NCBI RefSeq assembly: GCF_000165485.1 | Contig: NC_014623.1 | Span: 7,148,893 to 7,212,892, forward strand | Source: Stigmatella aurantiaca DW4/3-1 | GTDB lineage: Bacteria; Myxococcota; Myxococcia; Myxococcales; Myxococcaceae | Reading direction: 5' to 3' | DNA: 64,000 bases | Shown: positions 26,396 to 35,052 of the stretch, in pieces | Numbering within the stretch: the first letter of the stretch is position 1 | How the letters are laid out: each line of letters begins with the position of its first letter | Program-made: the position numbers and the translations under genes | Notes under the pieces: model-generated | The model's input: only the letters and a program-made list of their open reading frames with translations | Databases searched by the model: none | Told to the model about the DNA's origin: nothing

Positions 26396-27980
26396 GGTAG
26401 GCCTCCGAGAGCCGCTGGTGCAGGTTCACGCAATGGGTCAAGCCCGAGAGATCCACGGGCCCTTCCCCTGGCCAACACACCGTGCTGCACGTCTCCGTGC
26501 GCGTGAGCCCACCGTGGGAGCCAAACTCCCAGGCAAAGCCCACCGTGGCCCCTGGCCGAACGGCCTCACCGAAGAGGACCAGATCCCCCGCGGTGGGCAT
26601 GAAGGGCAACTCGTGCAGGTAATTCGCGACGGCGCGGCGGCTGAACTCCTCCGCCAGGGGGGCCCTCTCCATCTCCCCCGCGCCGTAGACTTCCCCCTTC
26701 ACCAGCGCCACGGCCGAGTCCCCGCGCCGCAGGGCCACCATGCCGATGTCCGGGTGAAGCGACGCCCGCGCCAGCACGTCCCGATGGTCCGCCAGCAGTT
26801 CCCGCGCCTCCAACGGCTGGCGTCTCCGGGTCAGGTAGACGTGGGCGAAGTTGCCCGACTCGATGACCATCGGCACCTCCGGGGGGCCGCTCGCGCCGGC
26901 CGGCCCTGGCACTCGCCCGTCCAACAAGCCCCGGCGCACGGATTCCGGCAGCGTTGCCGATGGTCCTCTGAGCAGCATGTCCTCCAGGCGCCAGCCCTGG
27001 CGTTGCTCGAAGGGAAGGCTCTCCACGTGGCCATGGTCGGTGAGGAAAATGAGATCGTACGGACGCTCGACGGTGCGGGCCATCGCATACAGCTCCGCGA
27101 GGTAGCCATCCACGCGCTCCAGCTCCGCGAGCGCCAGCTCCGAGCGGGGTCCACGGCGGTGCGCCACTTCGTCGTAATTGCCGAACACAAGGTAGAGGAT
27201 GGGGACGCCCCGCACCATGTCCACCAGCGCTTTGGTGTGAGCGAAGCTCCACCCCAACCGCTGCAACAGCACACGGCTGAGGAGAAAGCCCCCTTCGTGC
27301 CGGAAGTCCCGGAGCGCGCGGCCCCAGCACCAAGCCTCGCAGAGCGCGTGCCAGGAGTCCCGCCCCAGCAAGCGCAGGTAACGCCCGGGGCTCACGGTGC
27401 TCGCCGCCAGGAGCCCCTCCATCTCCGAGGACAGCGCGCGCCCCAGCACCCCCAGGCTCGACAAGGTGCTCATGCACACCCTGTTGCCCGCCCCTCCACG
27501 GAACAACGAAAAGTACGTGTGCCCCCCTTCCGCGAACAGGCGAGGGCACCGCGTGCGACCCAGCCGCTGTTCGATGTCGCTTGCATCCTGGGGCGTGTTC
27601 ATCCGCACCTGCCGCCCCATCTCGCGGTCGAACCACGAGTACGCCGGGAGGTTCGGGTGCTCGATTCCATAGAGGAGCCCCGCCTGGAAGCACGGCGTGG
27701 AGGCAGGCGAGCCCCAGAAAGCCTCTTCGAGGCGATAGGCCCCCGAGCGCACCAAGCGCGAGAAGAAGGGCATGCGCCTGGTGTGCACTGCCTCATCCAG
27801 CAGCTGCTTGGGTACCCCGTCCAGGTGGACGAGCAGCAGGCGCCTGCGCCTTGTCGCGGCGAGCGGGGGCACCCGCCGACCAATGCGTTGTGCAAGGCCC
27901 CGCGCCCAGGCATGCATGTCCGAGGTGAGTACCGTGCTCACGTGGATTGGCTCCCCGCTCCAGCGAGCGAAGGTGCGCAT
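26388..27980 (-). CDS. Alkaline phosphatase superfamily / type I phosphodiesterase-like protein
   Basis: 530 residues. Features of the nucleotide pyrophosphatase/phosphodiesterase branch: LLLVHLDGVPKQLL (metal Asp), SPASTPCFQAGLLYG (nucleophile Thr/Ser region), FGNYDEVAHRRGP (metal Asp/His) and IFLTDHGHVES (metal Asp/His). No clear signal peptide or membrane helix, so it may be cytoplasmic. Overlaps the flippase-like gene by 8 nt and lies 74 nt downstream of phosphomevalonate kinase on the same strand. A phosphohydrolase acting on a lipid-linked phosphate is an inference from this context. A later ATG at 27917 is an alternative start. Confidence 0.78.
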   Translation of the reverse strand: MRTFARWSGEPIHVSTVLTSDMHAWARGLAQRIGRRVPPLAATRRRRLLLVHLDGVPKQLLDEAVHTRRMPFFSRLVRSGAYRLEEAFWGSPASTPCFQAGLLYGIEHPNLPAYSWFDREMGRQVRMNTPQDASDIEQRLGRTRCPRLFAEGGHTYFSLFRGGAGNRVCMSTLSSLGVLGRALSSEMEGLLAASTVSPGRYLRLLGRDSWHALCEAWCWGRALRDFRHEGGFLLSRVLLQRLGWSFAHTKALVDMVRGVPILYLVFGNYDEVAHRRGPRSELALAELERVDGYLAELYAMARTVERPYDLIFLTDHGHVESLPFEQRQGWRLEDMLLRGPSATLPESVRRGLLDGRVPGPAGASGPPEVPMVIESGNFAHVYLTRRRQPLEARELLADHRDVLARASLHPDIGMVALRRGDSAVALVKGEVYGAGEMERAPLAEEFSRRAVANYLHELPFMPTAGDLVLFGEAVRPGATVGFAWEFGSHGGLTRTETCSTVCWPGEGPVDLSGLTHCVNLHQRLSEAYLA

Positions 27981-28054
27981 CCGAAGCCCAGGCAGCCATC
28001 AAGGCCCGCCGGTCTCCTTGCCGAGCAGGCAGGCGCGGCCCACCGCGGCGGGCG

Positions 28055-29134
28055 CTACGCGTGCGCGTCCAGCCACGTGCGCAGCCGCGAATCCGGCTGA
28101 GCCTCTCCCCGAAGCCCTGGCTCCGCTTCCAGCGCCATCGTGTGGAAGCCCCGCGCCTCCAGGCCCTTCATCATCTCGGCCCGGACGTCCACGCCCGGTG
28201 CAAAGAGGATGCACCCATCGCCCCCTCCTGCCCCGGACTGCTTCCCCACGCCCCCGTAGGAGGCGGCGATGGCCAGCACCCGGCGCATGCTCTCCGTCTC
28301 GGTGGGCCCCAGCTCCTGCAACAGCCGCTGCTGTGCCGTCACGGCCTCGGAGAACGTGCGGAAGTCCCCGCCGCCCAGCCCCTCCTCCAGCGCATGCCCC
28401 AGCGCGTCCGAGCGCTCCACGAACGCCTGGCGCCCAGACTCGGCCAGCCGCGCTTCCACCTGGGAGATGAGCACGCGCGTGGAGGCGCTCTCCCCCGTGA
28501 AGGCGTAGGCCATCGCCAACTTCGGGGCGGGCAGCCGCCACACATCCACGGAGGGCGCCTCCAGCAGCGCCGCCCGGAACCCTCCCGCGCTGGAGGCCGT
28601 CAGGAGCGCCGAGGTGTCATACCTCCGGTAGCGCAGCAGTCCTCCCGCGAAGCTCGCCGCCACGTCCCCGCCACTGCCCTTGCCGCCCTGCCCCAGGGAG
28701 TGCGCCACCAGCGACAGCTTCAACGTGTCGAAGCGCTCCTCCAGGATGAAGCGCGCCGCGTCCGCGGCCAGCACCGTCGCGCACGCGCTCCCGCCCATGC
28801 CCAGCTTGAGCCCGCCCGGCCCCACCGCGGAGGGGGCCATCGCCAGCTCGAAGCCCACGCTCTGCCGGCCGTGCGCGCGCAGCGCCTCGTCCAGCGTCCG
28901 CGCCACGAAGGAGAACCCCGGAGGCACCTCTCGCTCCCACCGGACGCCCTTGGGCGTCGCGCTGCCCGCCAGCGTGCCCTCTTCCAGGCACACGTGGACC
29001 CGCGCATCCGGACGCCTGCGCACCAGCGCCGCCGTCCGGGGCGCCACCGCCAGCACCCGGGACATGCCGCCCCACAGCACGGCGTACTCCCCGGAGACGA
29101 ACAGCTTCCCCGGCGCGGACAGGGCACGTTCCAT
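28055..29134 (-). CDS. Phosphomevalonate kinase (GHMP family)
   Basis: 359 residues from ATG 29134. The start motif is SAPGKLFVSGEYAVL, typical of ERG8-type phosphomevalonate kinases; the GHMP ATP loop is LKLGMGGSACATV and the C-terminal motif GKQSGAGGGDGCI. It phosphorylates mevalonate 5-phosphate to the diphosphate. Its ATG shares one base with the mvaD stop (TGATG), so translation is coupled. A different GHMP kinase is possible, but the position between mvaD and the rest of the pathway fits. Confidence 0.88.
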   Translation of the reverse strand: MERALSAPGKLFVSGEYAVLWGGMSRVLAVAPRTAALVRRRPDARVHVCLEEGTLAGSATPKGVRWEREVPPGFSFVARTLDEALRAHGRQSVGFELAMAPSAVGPGGLKLGMGGSACATVLAADAARFILEERFDTLKLSLVAHSLGQGGKGSGGDVAASFAGGLLRYRRYDTSALLTASSAGGFRAALLEAPSVDVWRLPAPKLAMAYAFTGESASTRVLISQVEARLAESGRQAFVERSDALGHALEEGLGGGDFRTFSEAVTAQQRLLQELGPTETESMRRVLAIAASYGGVGKQSGAGGGDGCILFAPGVDVRAEMMKGLEARGFHTMALEAEPGLRGEAQPDSRLRTWLDAHA

Positions 29135-30120
29135 CAGAAGAGGTGCTCGCTCTTCAGCACCGCATCCCCACCCGGCACGCACCGCACCACGTCCACCGCG
29201 CCACACGCCCGCGCCAGCGCTTCGGCCGCCACCTCGTGGGCCGCGTCCGTCAGCAGCACGGGGTTCGGCCCCGCATCCAGCGTGAACCACACCGGCGTGC
29301 CCTTCTTGCGCTGCTCACGCAGGTGCTCGATGAGCCCCAGCGTGCTCGGGTGCATGTAGCTGAGCGGCGGATCCGCCGCGAACGCCGTGGCGTGCATGCG
29401 CCAAGCGTTGCGCTCACTCAGCGCCCCCAGCCCCTCCAAATCCTTGCGCTGGATGAGCTCCACGGCCCGGGGAATCTCGGCCTCCGCGTCCTTCGCCCAC
29501 GCGGCGTAGTACGGGCTCGTCTCCACCGTGAGCTTCATCCCATCCCGCGACTTCACCGCTTTCTCCTCGCGGTTGAGGATGGCCACCACCATGCGCAGCT
29601 CCGGCCAGTGCCCCTCGGCGAAGCGCTGCACCGCGAAGCTGTCCGCGCCATCGTCGCGCTCGCCGCGCCGCCACTCGCAGAAGCCGCCCTGGATGCTGCG
29701 GCACGCCGAGCCACTGCCCAGCCGGGCCAGGAGGCTCGCCGCCTGGGGATCCGCGGGCAGTCCCGCCGCGGCCCGGGCCGCCACCGCCAGCGCCGCGAAG
29801 CCCGCCGCGCTGCTCGCCAGCCCCGCCGCCGCCGGGAAGTCCCCGCGCGACACCATCCGCGCGGGCCCCAGCGCGCCGCCTGCCTCCGCCTTCACCGCCT
29901 CCAGCACCCGGAGAACCCGGTCCCGCTCGCTGCCCTTGGCCGCGTGGCCGTTGATCTCCACTTGATCCGCGCTGGCGCCAAACTCCACCGTCGTGGTGAC
30001 GGACATGGGGGAGAGCGTCAGGGACAAGCTCGATTGATGGGGAAGAATGAGCGCGTCGTCCCGCTTCCCCCAATACTTCACCAAGGCGATGTTGGGATGC
30101 GCCAGGGCAGTCGCTTTCAT
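29134..30120 (-). CDS. mvaD: Diphosphomevalonate decarboxylase
   Basis: 328 residues from ATG 30120. Diagnostic sequences are HPNIALVKYWGKRDD and LPHQSSLSLTLSP at the N-terminus, SSAAGFAALA for the phosphate loop, and a C-terminal FTLDAGPNPVLL. It makes isopentenyl diphosphate with ATP-dependent decarboxylation. The start lies 8 nt after the mevalonate kinase stop, and the gene is coupled to pmk by a 1-nt overlap. Confidence 0.95.
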   Translation of the reverse strand: MKATALAHPNIALVKYWGKRDDALILPHQSSLSLTLSPMSVTTTVEFGASADQVEINGHAAKGSERDRVLRVLEAVKAEAGGALGPARMVSRGDFPAAAGLASSAAGFAALAVAARAAAGLPADPQAASLLARLGSGSACRSIQGGFCEWRRGERDDGADSFAVQRFAEGHWPELRMVVAILNREEKAVKSRDGMKLTVETSPYYAAWAKDAEAEIPRAVELIQRKDLEGLGALSERNAWRMHATAFAADPPLSYMHPSTLGLIEHLREQRKKGTPVWFTLDAGPNPVLLTDAAHEVAAEALARACGAVDVVRCVPGGDAVLKSEHLF

Positions 30121-30128
30121 GGAAGCCC

Positions 30129-31061
30129 TCACAACGCCCGCGGTCCCGCGAGCTGGCTGGTGAAACACCGGACCCCGAGCTCCAGCAGCTTCGCCACCGC
30201 GGGCTCGGGCTCCAAAAAGAGGCCGATGACGGCGCCGCCGTCACCTCCAGCCCCTGTCAGCTTCGCGCCCAGGGCCCCCAGGCCCCGCAGCCGGTACACC
30301 ATCTCCTCCAGCGGCGGAGAAGACAACCCGAGCGCCGCCAGCAGCCCCTGGTTGACGTTCATCGCGTCGCCCAGCGCCTCCAGATCGCCCTGCTCCACCG
30401 CCTTCGCCCCCTCGGACGCCAGGGTGCCGATCTGCTTGAACAGCCGTGTGTACCGCTCCGGCCAGCGGGCCTGGCGCGCGCGCAAGGCCGCCACCGTGTG
30501 CTTGGTGGGGCTGCGGTCTCCCACCAGGGCCACCAGCATCTTGAGCGGCCGCGGGCTCTTGAGGATCCGCACCTTGCCCGTGGACTGGCCCGCGGTGCGC
30601 TTGTAGAGCAGCAACTTCTGCTGAGCGCTCGTGGTGTGGTCCACTCCCGAGGGCGTGCCGTGGAACTCCTGCTCCATCTCCAGGGCCAGCCGCGCCACTG
30701 CCTCGGGCGAGTCGTCCCTGCCCGAGGCCTTCAGCAGCACCCGGGTGCTGGCCACCGCGAGCGCCCCGGAGCTGCCCAGCCCCATGGACAGCGGCAGCTC
30801 GGACTCCAGCGTCACCTTCACCGGCGGGCTCCCGCACAGCACGGCCGCACGCTGGAAGGCCTGGGTGAGCAGGTTGCGCTGGGCGCGGCCGAGCGTGCCC
30901 GGCAGCGAGAGGTAGCACCGCTTGGCCGGGACGGCCCGCGCCGTCACCCCGTACGACAGGGGCCCGGCGAGTGCCGGATGGCCATACACCACACTGTGTT
31001 CGCCCAGCAGGATGACCTTGCCGGAGCCAAAGCCCACCCAGGGGGCCGCCCTTGAATTCAT
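30129..31061 (-). CDS. mvk: Mevalonate kinase
   Basis: 310 residues. GHMP family: GSGKVILLGEHSVVYGHPAL, the ATP loop LPLSMGLGSSGALAVAS and the C-terminal KLTGAGGDGGAVIGL. Catalytic-region Asp in GTPSGVDHTTS. It phosphorylates mevalonate at C5. 25 nt downstream of mvaA in the same operon. Confidence 0.95.
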   Translation of the reverse strand: MNSRAAPWVGFGSGKVILLGEHSVVYGHPALAGPLSYGVTARAVPAKRCYLSLPGTLGRAQRNLLTQAFQRAAVLCGSPPVKVTLESELPLSMGLGSSGALAVASTRVLLKASGRDDSPEAVARLALEMEQEFHGTPSGVDHTTSAQQKLLLYKRTAGQSTGKVRILKSPRPLKMLVALVGDRSPTKHTVAALRARQARWPERYTRLFKQIGTLASEGAKAVEQGDLEALGDAMNVNQGLLAALGLSSPPLEEMVYRLRGLGALGAKLTGAGGDGGAVIGLFLEPEPAVAKLLELGVRCFTSQLAGPRAL

Positions 31062-31086
31062 AGCGTATCGAGAGAGTATCTGGGCA

Positions 31087-32415
31087 CTAACCCGCGCTCC
31101 CCGTGGCAGCGGCGGCCTCGTCAGGAGACAGCGCGGCGATGAGTTCGCGCGCCTTCTCTACCTTTATCGGACCCACCTTCACCAGTTCGTTGGCGATCTT
31201 CTCCACCCAGTCGCCCCGCGCGCCCGCCGTCACGGCCACGCACCGCGCGTGCATCGCCATGTGGCCCTTCTGGATGCCCACGCTGCCCAGCGCCCGCACC
31301 GCCGCGAAGTTCTGCGCCAGCCCCACGGCCGCGAACACCATGGACATCTCGCGCACGGTGTGCGCCTGCATCAGCTTGAGCGCCACCTGCACGCCCGGGT
31401 GAATCTTGATGGGGCCGCCCACCAGCCCCAGCGCCAGCGGCAGCTCGATGCGGCCCACCAGGTGGCCCTCTTCCAGGTGCCAGGAGGACAGCGGCCGGTA
31501 CTGCCCATCGCGGCACGCGAAGGCATGCGCCCCGGCCTCGATGGCGCGCCAGTCCTGCCCCGTGGCGATGGCCACCGCGTCGATGCCGTTCATCACGCCC
31601 TTGTTGTGCGTGGCCGCCCGGTATGGATCCGCCTGGGCGAAGCGGCTCGCCTGGGAGATGCCCTCGGCGATCAGCTCTCCGGGCAGATCGAAGTCCGCCA
31701 GCTGCGCCACCGGGATGCGGCACATGGCGCGCGCCAGCCGGCGATCCGCCAGGTTCGAGAGGATCCGCAGGTACACCTTGCCCCCGGTGATCTGCTCGAT
31801 CAGCGGGGAGATGCCCTCGGCCATGGTGTTGATGAGGTTGGCGCCCATGGCCTCCTGCGTGTCGACGAGCAGGTGGACGATGAGCAGGGGCTCACCGCGC
31901 GGGCCCTCGGGCGCCGGCAACAGCCGGACCTCCACGTCCTTGGCCCCGCCGCCCCGGCGGATCATCGAGGGGTGGAAGCTGTTGGCCAGCGCGAGCAATT
32001 GCTCCTTGTGCTCCAGGATCTTCCGCGTGGCCTCGGTCGGGTCCCCGTACCGGGCGAGCTGCACCTGGCCGATCATCATCGAGTCGTCGGCCTCGGCGGT
32101 GAACCCACCCGCCTCCCGGACGATCTTCGCGGCGAAGGAGACCGCGGCCACCACGGAGGGCTCCTCGACGGCCATCGGCACGAGGTAGTCGCGCCCGTTG
32201 ACCATCATGTTCAGCCCCAGCCCCAGCGGCAGCGAGAACGTGCCCACGGCGTTCTCGATCATCTGGTTGGCCAGCGTGGTTTGCAGGCTCCCGTGGCCAC
32301 TGAGCAGTTCCATCTCCTCCGGGGAAAGGCGGAACATCTGGGCGATCTGCGCGCGTCGCTCCTCGATCGGCAGCTTGTGGAACCCTGCGAGCCTAGACGT
32401 CACAAAGTCAGACAT
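31087..32415 (-). CDS. mvaA: Hydroxymethylglutaryl-CoA reductase, class II
   Basis: 442 residues, matching class II degradative-type reductases in length and in the N-terminal sequence (RLAGFHKLPIEER). Recognised blocks: MIENAVGTFSLPLGLGLNM (catalytic Glu in ENAVG), DTQEAMGANLINTMAEG and ATHNKGVMNGIDAVAIATG (catalytic Lys). It reduces HMG-CoA to mevalonate. The Shine-Dalgarno GGAAGG precedes ATG 32415. Lies 33 nt after fni. Confidence 0.97.
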   Translation of the reverse strand: MSDFVTSRLAGFHKLPIEERRAQIAQMFRLSPEEMELLSGHGSLQTTLANQMIENAVGTFSLPLGLGLNMMVNGRDYLVPMAVEEPSVVAAVSFAAKIVREAGGFTAEADDSMMIGQVQLARYGDPTEATRKILEHKEQLLALANSFHPSMIRRGGGAKDVEVRLLPAPEGPRGEPLLIVHLLVDTQEAMGANLINTMAEGISPLIEQITGGKVYLRILSNLADRRLARAMCRIPVAQLADFDLPGELIAEGISQASRFAQADPYRAATHNKGVMNGIDAVAIATGQDWRAIEAGAHAFACRDGQYRPLSSWHLEEGHLVGRIELPLALGLVGGPIKIHPGVQVALKLMQAHTVREMSMVFAAVGLAQNFAAVRALGSVGIQKGHMAMHARCVAVTAGARGDWVEKIANELVKVGPIKVEKARELIAALSPDEAAAATGSAG

Positions 32416-32448
32416 TACCCATTCCTTCCCAAACCCGTGATGACACCA

Positions 32449-33507
32449 CTACAGCGCTGCGAGCCAGTCCTTCAGTTCACCCGTTTTGATCACCGGGTGG
32501 CGGCGCAGCTCGGCACACCCTCTGCTTCCGGTCAGGAGCATGGCCTGACGCAATCCCGCCAGGATGAGCTGGAGGGCCTTCTCCGCCCCCTCCAGTCCTC
32601 CTTCCTGCTGAGCCTTGAAGAGCGGCAGGGCCATGCCCGCCACGTCCGCGCCCAAGGCGAGCACCTTCGCCACGTCCAAGCCCGTGCGGATGCCTCCGGA
32701 GGCGACCAGCCGCACCTCCGGCCCCACCGCCTGGCGCACGGAGGCCACCGCCGCCGCGGTGGGAATCCCCCAGCCGGAGAACTCGGCCCCCAGCTCCGCC
32801 AGGAGCCCCTTGGCCCGGAGCTGTTCCACCCGGACCCAGGAGGTGCCCCCCAGGCCCGAGACATCGATGTTGCTCACGCCGAGTTCCTTGAGGCGGCGGG
32901 CCACTTCCGGACCGATGCCGCAGCCGGTCTCCTTCACCAGCAGCCGCGAGCCGAAGGCCTTCACCAGCCCCTCCACCACCGCGTAGCCGCCGCGGAAGTC
33001 GCGATCGCCCTCGGGCTGCGTCAGCTCCTGGCCAGCGTTGAGGTGCAGCGCCATGCCATCCGCCTCGATGGCCTCCATCAGCCGCCGCACCCCATCCACC
33101 CCCAGCCGCGCCGCTTGGTAGAGGCCAATGTTGCCCAGAAGGGCCACGGAGGGCGCCACGTCCCGCACCTGGAACGAGGCCGCGCGCTCGGGCGCCTCGC
33201 TCATGGCGCGCTGACTGCCCACCCCGAAGGCCAACCCGTACCGCTCCGCCAGCGTCGCCAGATCCTTGTTGACCCGCCCCGCGCGCTCGGTGCCGCCCGT
33301 CATGCCCGTGATGAGCAGGGGGCAATGTAGGCGCTTGCCCAGAAAACGGGTGGACAGGTCCAAGTCCCCGGCATCCAGCTCGGGCATGGCACAATGCACC
33401 AGCCTCACGCACTCCAGCAGGGTGCTGTTTTGCTGGGGTTCCACGTCTCCGGTCGCACACAGGTCGAGGTGGGCATCCTTGCGCTTCGCGGTTGTCTCAT
33501 CGCCCAT
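32449..33507 (-). CDS. fni: Isopentenyl-diphosphate delta-isomerase, type 2 (FMN)
   Basis: 352 residues from ATG 33507. Family signatures: RKDAHLDLC near the N-terminus, LLITGMTGGTERA, VGSQRAMSE, HLNAGQELTQPEGDRDF, LLVKETGCGIG, DVSGLGGTSWVRVE and VASGGIRTGLDVAK (FMN phosphate binding). It interconverts IPP and DMAPP using reduced FMN. First gene of the mevalonate operon. A TTG three codons upstream is possible but less likely. Confidence 0.96.
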   Translation of the reverse strand: MGDETTAKRKDAHLDLCATGDVEPQQNSTLLECVRLVHCAMPELDAGDLDLSTRFLGKRLHCPLLITGMTGGTERAGRVNKDLATLAERYGLAFGVGSQRAMSEAPERAASFQVRDVAPSVALLGNIGLYQAARLGVDGVRRLMEAIEADGMALHLNAGQELTQPEGDRDFRGGYAVVEGLVKAFGSRLLVKETGCGIGPEVARRLKELGVSNIDVSGLGGTSWVRVEQLRAKGLLAELGAEFSGWGIPTAAAVASVRQAVGPEVRLVASGGIRTGLDVAKVLALGADVAGMALPLFKAQQEGGLEGAEKALQLILAGLRQAMLLTGSRGCAELRRHPVIKTGELKDWLAAL

Positions 33508-33893
33508 TGGACCCAACCCTGGTAGCCCTACGACCCGGCGCGTCGCAAAGTAATGGAATGCCGGAAGAATTTGCTACCAAGTGTTCCCCCCCCAGCGCAA
33601 ACAAAGGTTGAAAAGATGTAAGGCTCGCGTGGACGGTCTCGAATCCGAGCAGTAAGCAAGGGTTGGTGGGCACATCCCCCCCTGGAGGTAGCCGTCTTCC
33701 TACACAAGGGTGGGGGCGTTGGCCATGGGACGTGGGGGGCAGGTTTTTCTCTTCAGGTTGTCACTCGGCCCCCAGGCACTGAAAACACCTTGCAGCAGGC
33801 GAGGATCCAGGCTCGGGGCGCGCCACTATTGACGTGGCACCCCTGGACGTTAGGCTGCGGCGCTTTTTTTGCAGTTCTCTGGAGGTCGTATCC
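33508..33893. other. Divergent intergenic region upstream of the mevalonate operon
   Basis: 386 bases. It holds the promoter of the rightward coiled-coil gene (33829-33856) and must hold that of fni to the left, for which I see no convincing hexamers. It contains C-tracts and G-tracts but no extended repeat or RNA gene that I can support. Confidence 0.5.
33829..33856 (+). promoter_or_regulatory. Promoter of the membrane coiled-coil gene
   Basis: TTGACG (33829-33834), a 16-nt spacer and TAGGCT (33851-33856). It makes a transcript starting near 33864, about 30 nt before the GTG start, which excludes the more upstream ATG at 33834. Confidence 0.6.
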
Positions 33894-34979
33894 GTGCTGG
33901 TTGCACTCATCCTCGTATCCATCGGCTTTGCCATCACGCTTGGCATGCTGCTCTTCGGCTCGAACCGGGCCGCCCTCCCGCCCCCCGCCGCGAAGAAGGC
34001 GGAGCTGGCGGAGGACGCGTCCAAGGCCCGCGCTCGCACCTCCGCAGAACTGGAGCGCAAGCAAAAGGAACTCGACGAGCAGCGCGCTCAACTTCAGGAC
34101 CTGAAGGAGCAGCTCAAACAGGCCAAGCGCAAGCTGTTTGACCAGAAGGAGTCCGAGAAGGGCGACCGCGATCTGGCCAAGGCCCGTGTCGAGGTGGAGC
34201 GTCAAGCCACCGTGCAACTCGAGGTGGTGCGCGGAGAGCTGTCCCAGGCCCTCTCGGAGATCGAACGCCTCCGCAATGAGCAGGGTGGAAACCGTCCCCG
34301 CCGGGCGCCCGCGCCGGCTCCCACCGCCCCGGCTCCCGCGGCCGCCCCCGCCCCTGTGGCCACCGAGGCCGCTGGCACCGCCTCGGGACAGATCTCCGCC
34401 CCCGCCGCCGAGGGCGAGCGGGTGGTGTCCGCCTCAGTCCAGGTGACACCGGCCGCCGAGCCCGCAGCGGAGAAGGCCCCCCGCCGCTTCCGCGAGCTCA
34501 ACGACGCGGACCGCGAGAAGATGGAGCGGCTGGAGCACACCGCCAACAAGGAGCGCACCCGCTCGGCGGAGCTGGAGCGCGAGCTGCGCCGGGTCAAGGG
34601 CCGCTCCGATACCCAGCAGCGCCTCTACAACGCCAACAAGGGCGAGCTCGACCTGGTCAAGGACAAGTTCAAGGCGCTGGAGAAGCGTCTGAACCGCACG
34701 CTGCTCGAGCGCGACCTGCTGCGCCGGGCCATCAAGGATCTGGAGAAGAAGACCGGCATCCTGGCCGACCGGACCGAGCTGACGCCGGAAGAGGTGGCCG
34801 CCAGCGATCAGAAGATCGAGACCGAGACCCGGGAGCGCGCCGCCGCCGAGGCCCAGCGGGCCGCGGCGCAGGCCCAGGCGGAAGCCGACGCCGCCAAGCC
34901 CGCGGAAGCCGCCGCGCCTGTCGCCGAGGCCCCCGCCGCCGAGGCCGAAGCGGACAAGGCCCCTGCCTCGAACGGCTGA
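33894..34979 (+). CDS. Single-pass membrane coiled-coil protein
   Basis: 361 residues from GTG 33894 (GGAGG 8 nt upstream). One N-terminal membrane helix (VLVALILVSIGFAITLGMLLFG), a coiled coil at about 35-130, a Pro/Ala-rich linker at about 135-190, a second coiled coil at about 205-300, and an Ala/Glu-rich tail. Most of the protein probably faces one side of the membrane as a rod; which side is not clear. I recognise no catalytic domain. Ends with a terminator hairpin. Confidence 0.8.
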   Translation: MLVALILVSIGFAITLGMLLFGSNRAALPPPAAKKAELAEDASKARARTSAELERKQKELDEQRAQLQDLKEQLKQAKRKLFDQKESEKGDRDLAKARVEVERQATVQLEVVRGELSQALSEIERLRNEQGGNRPRRAPAPAPTAPAPAAAPAPVATEAAGTASGQISAPAAEGERVVSASVQVTPAAEPAAEKAPRRFRELNDADREKMERLEHTANKERTRSAELERELRRVKGRSDTQQRLYNANKGELDLVKDKFKALEKRLNRTLLERDLLRRAIKDLEKKTGILADRTELTPEEVAASDQKIETETRERAAAEAQRAAAQAQAEADAAKPAEAAAPVAEAPAAEAEADKAPASNG

Positions 34980-35002
34980 GCCCCGTGGAATGCTGAAGCC
35001 CC

Positions 35003-35037
35003 GAAGCCCCTTCTTCCCGCCCGGGAGGAGGGGCTTC
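35003..35037 (+). terminator. Putative terminator hairpin
   Basis: GAAGCCCC (35003-35010) pairs with GGGGCTTC (35030-35037) with further partial pairing inside. Only a short T-rich run (TGTGTTT) follows. It sits between convergent genes and could serve both. Confidence 0.55.
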
Positions 35038-35052
35038 TGTGTTTCTCCAGGC

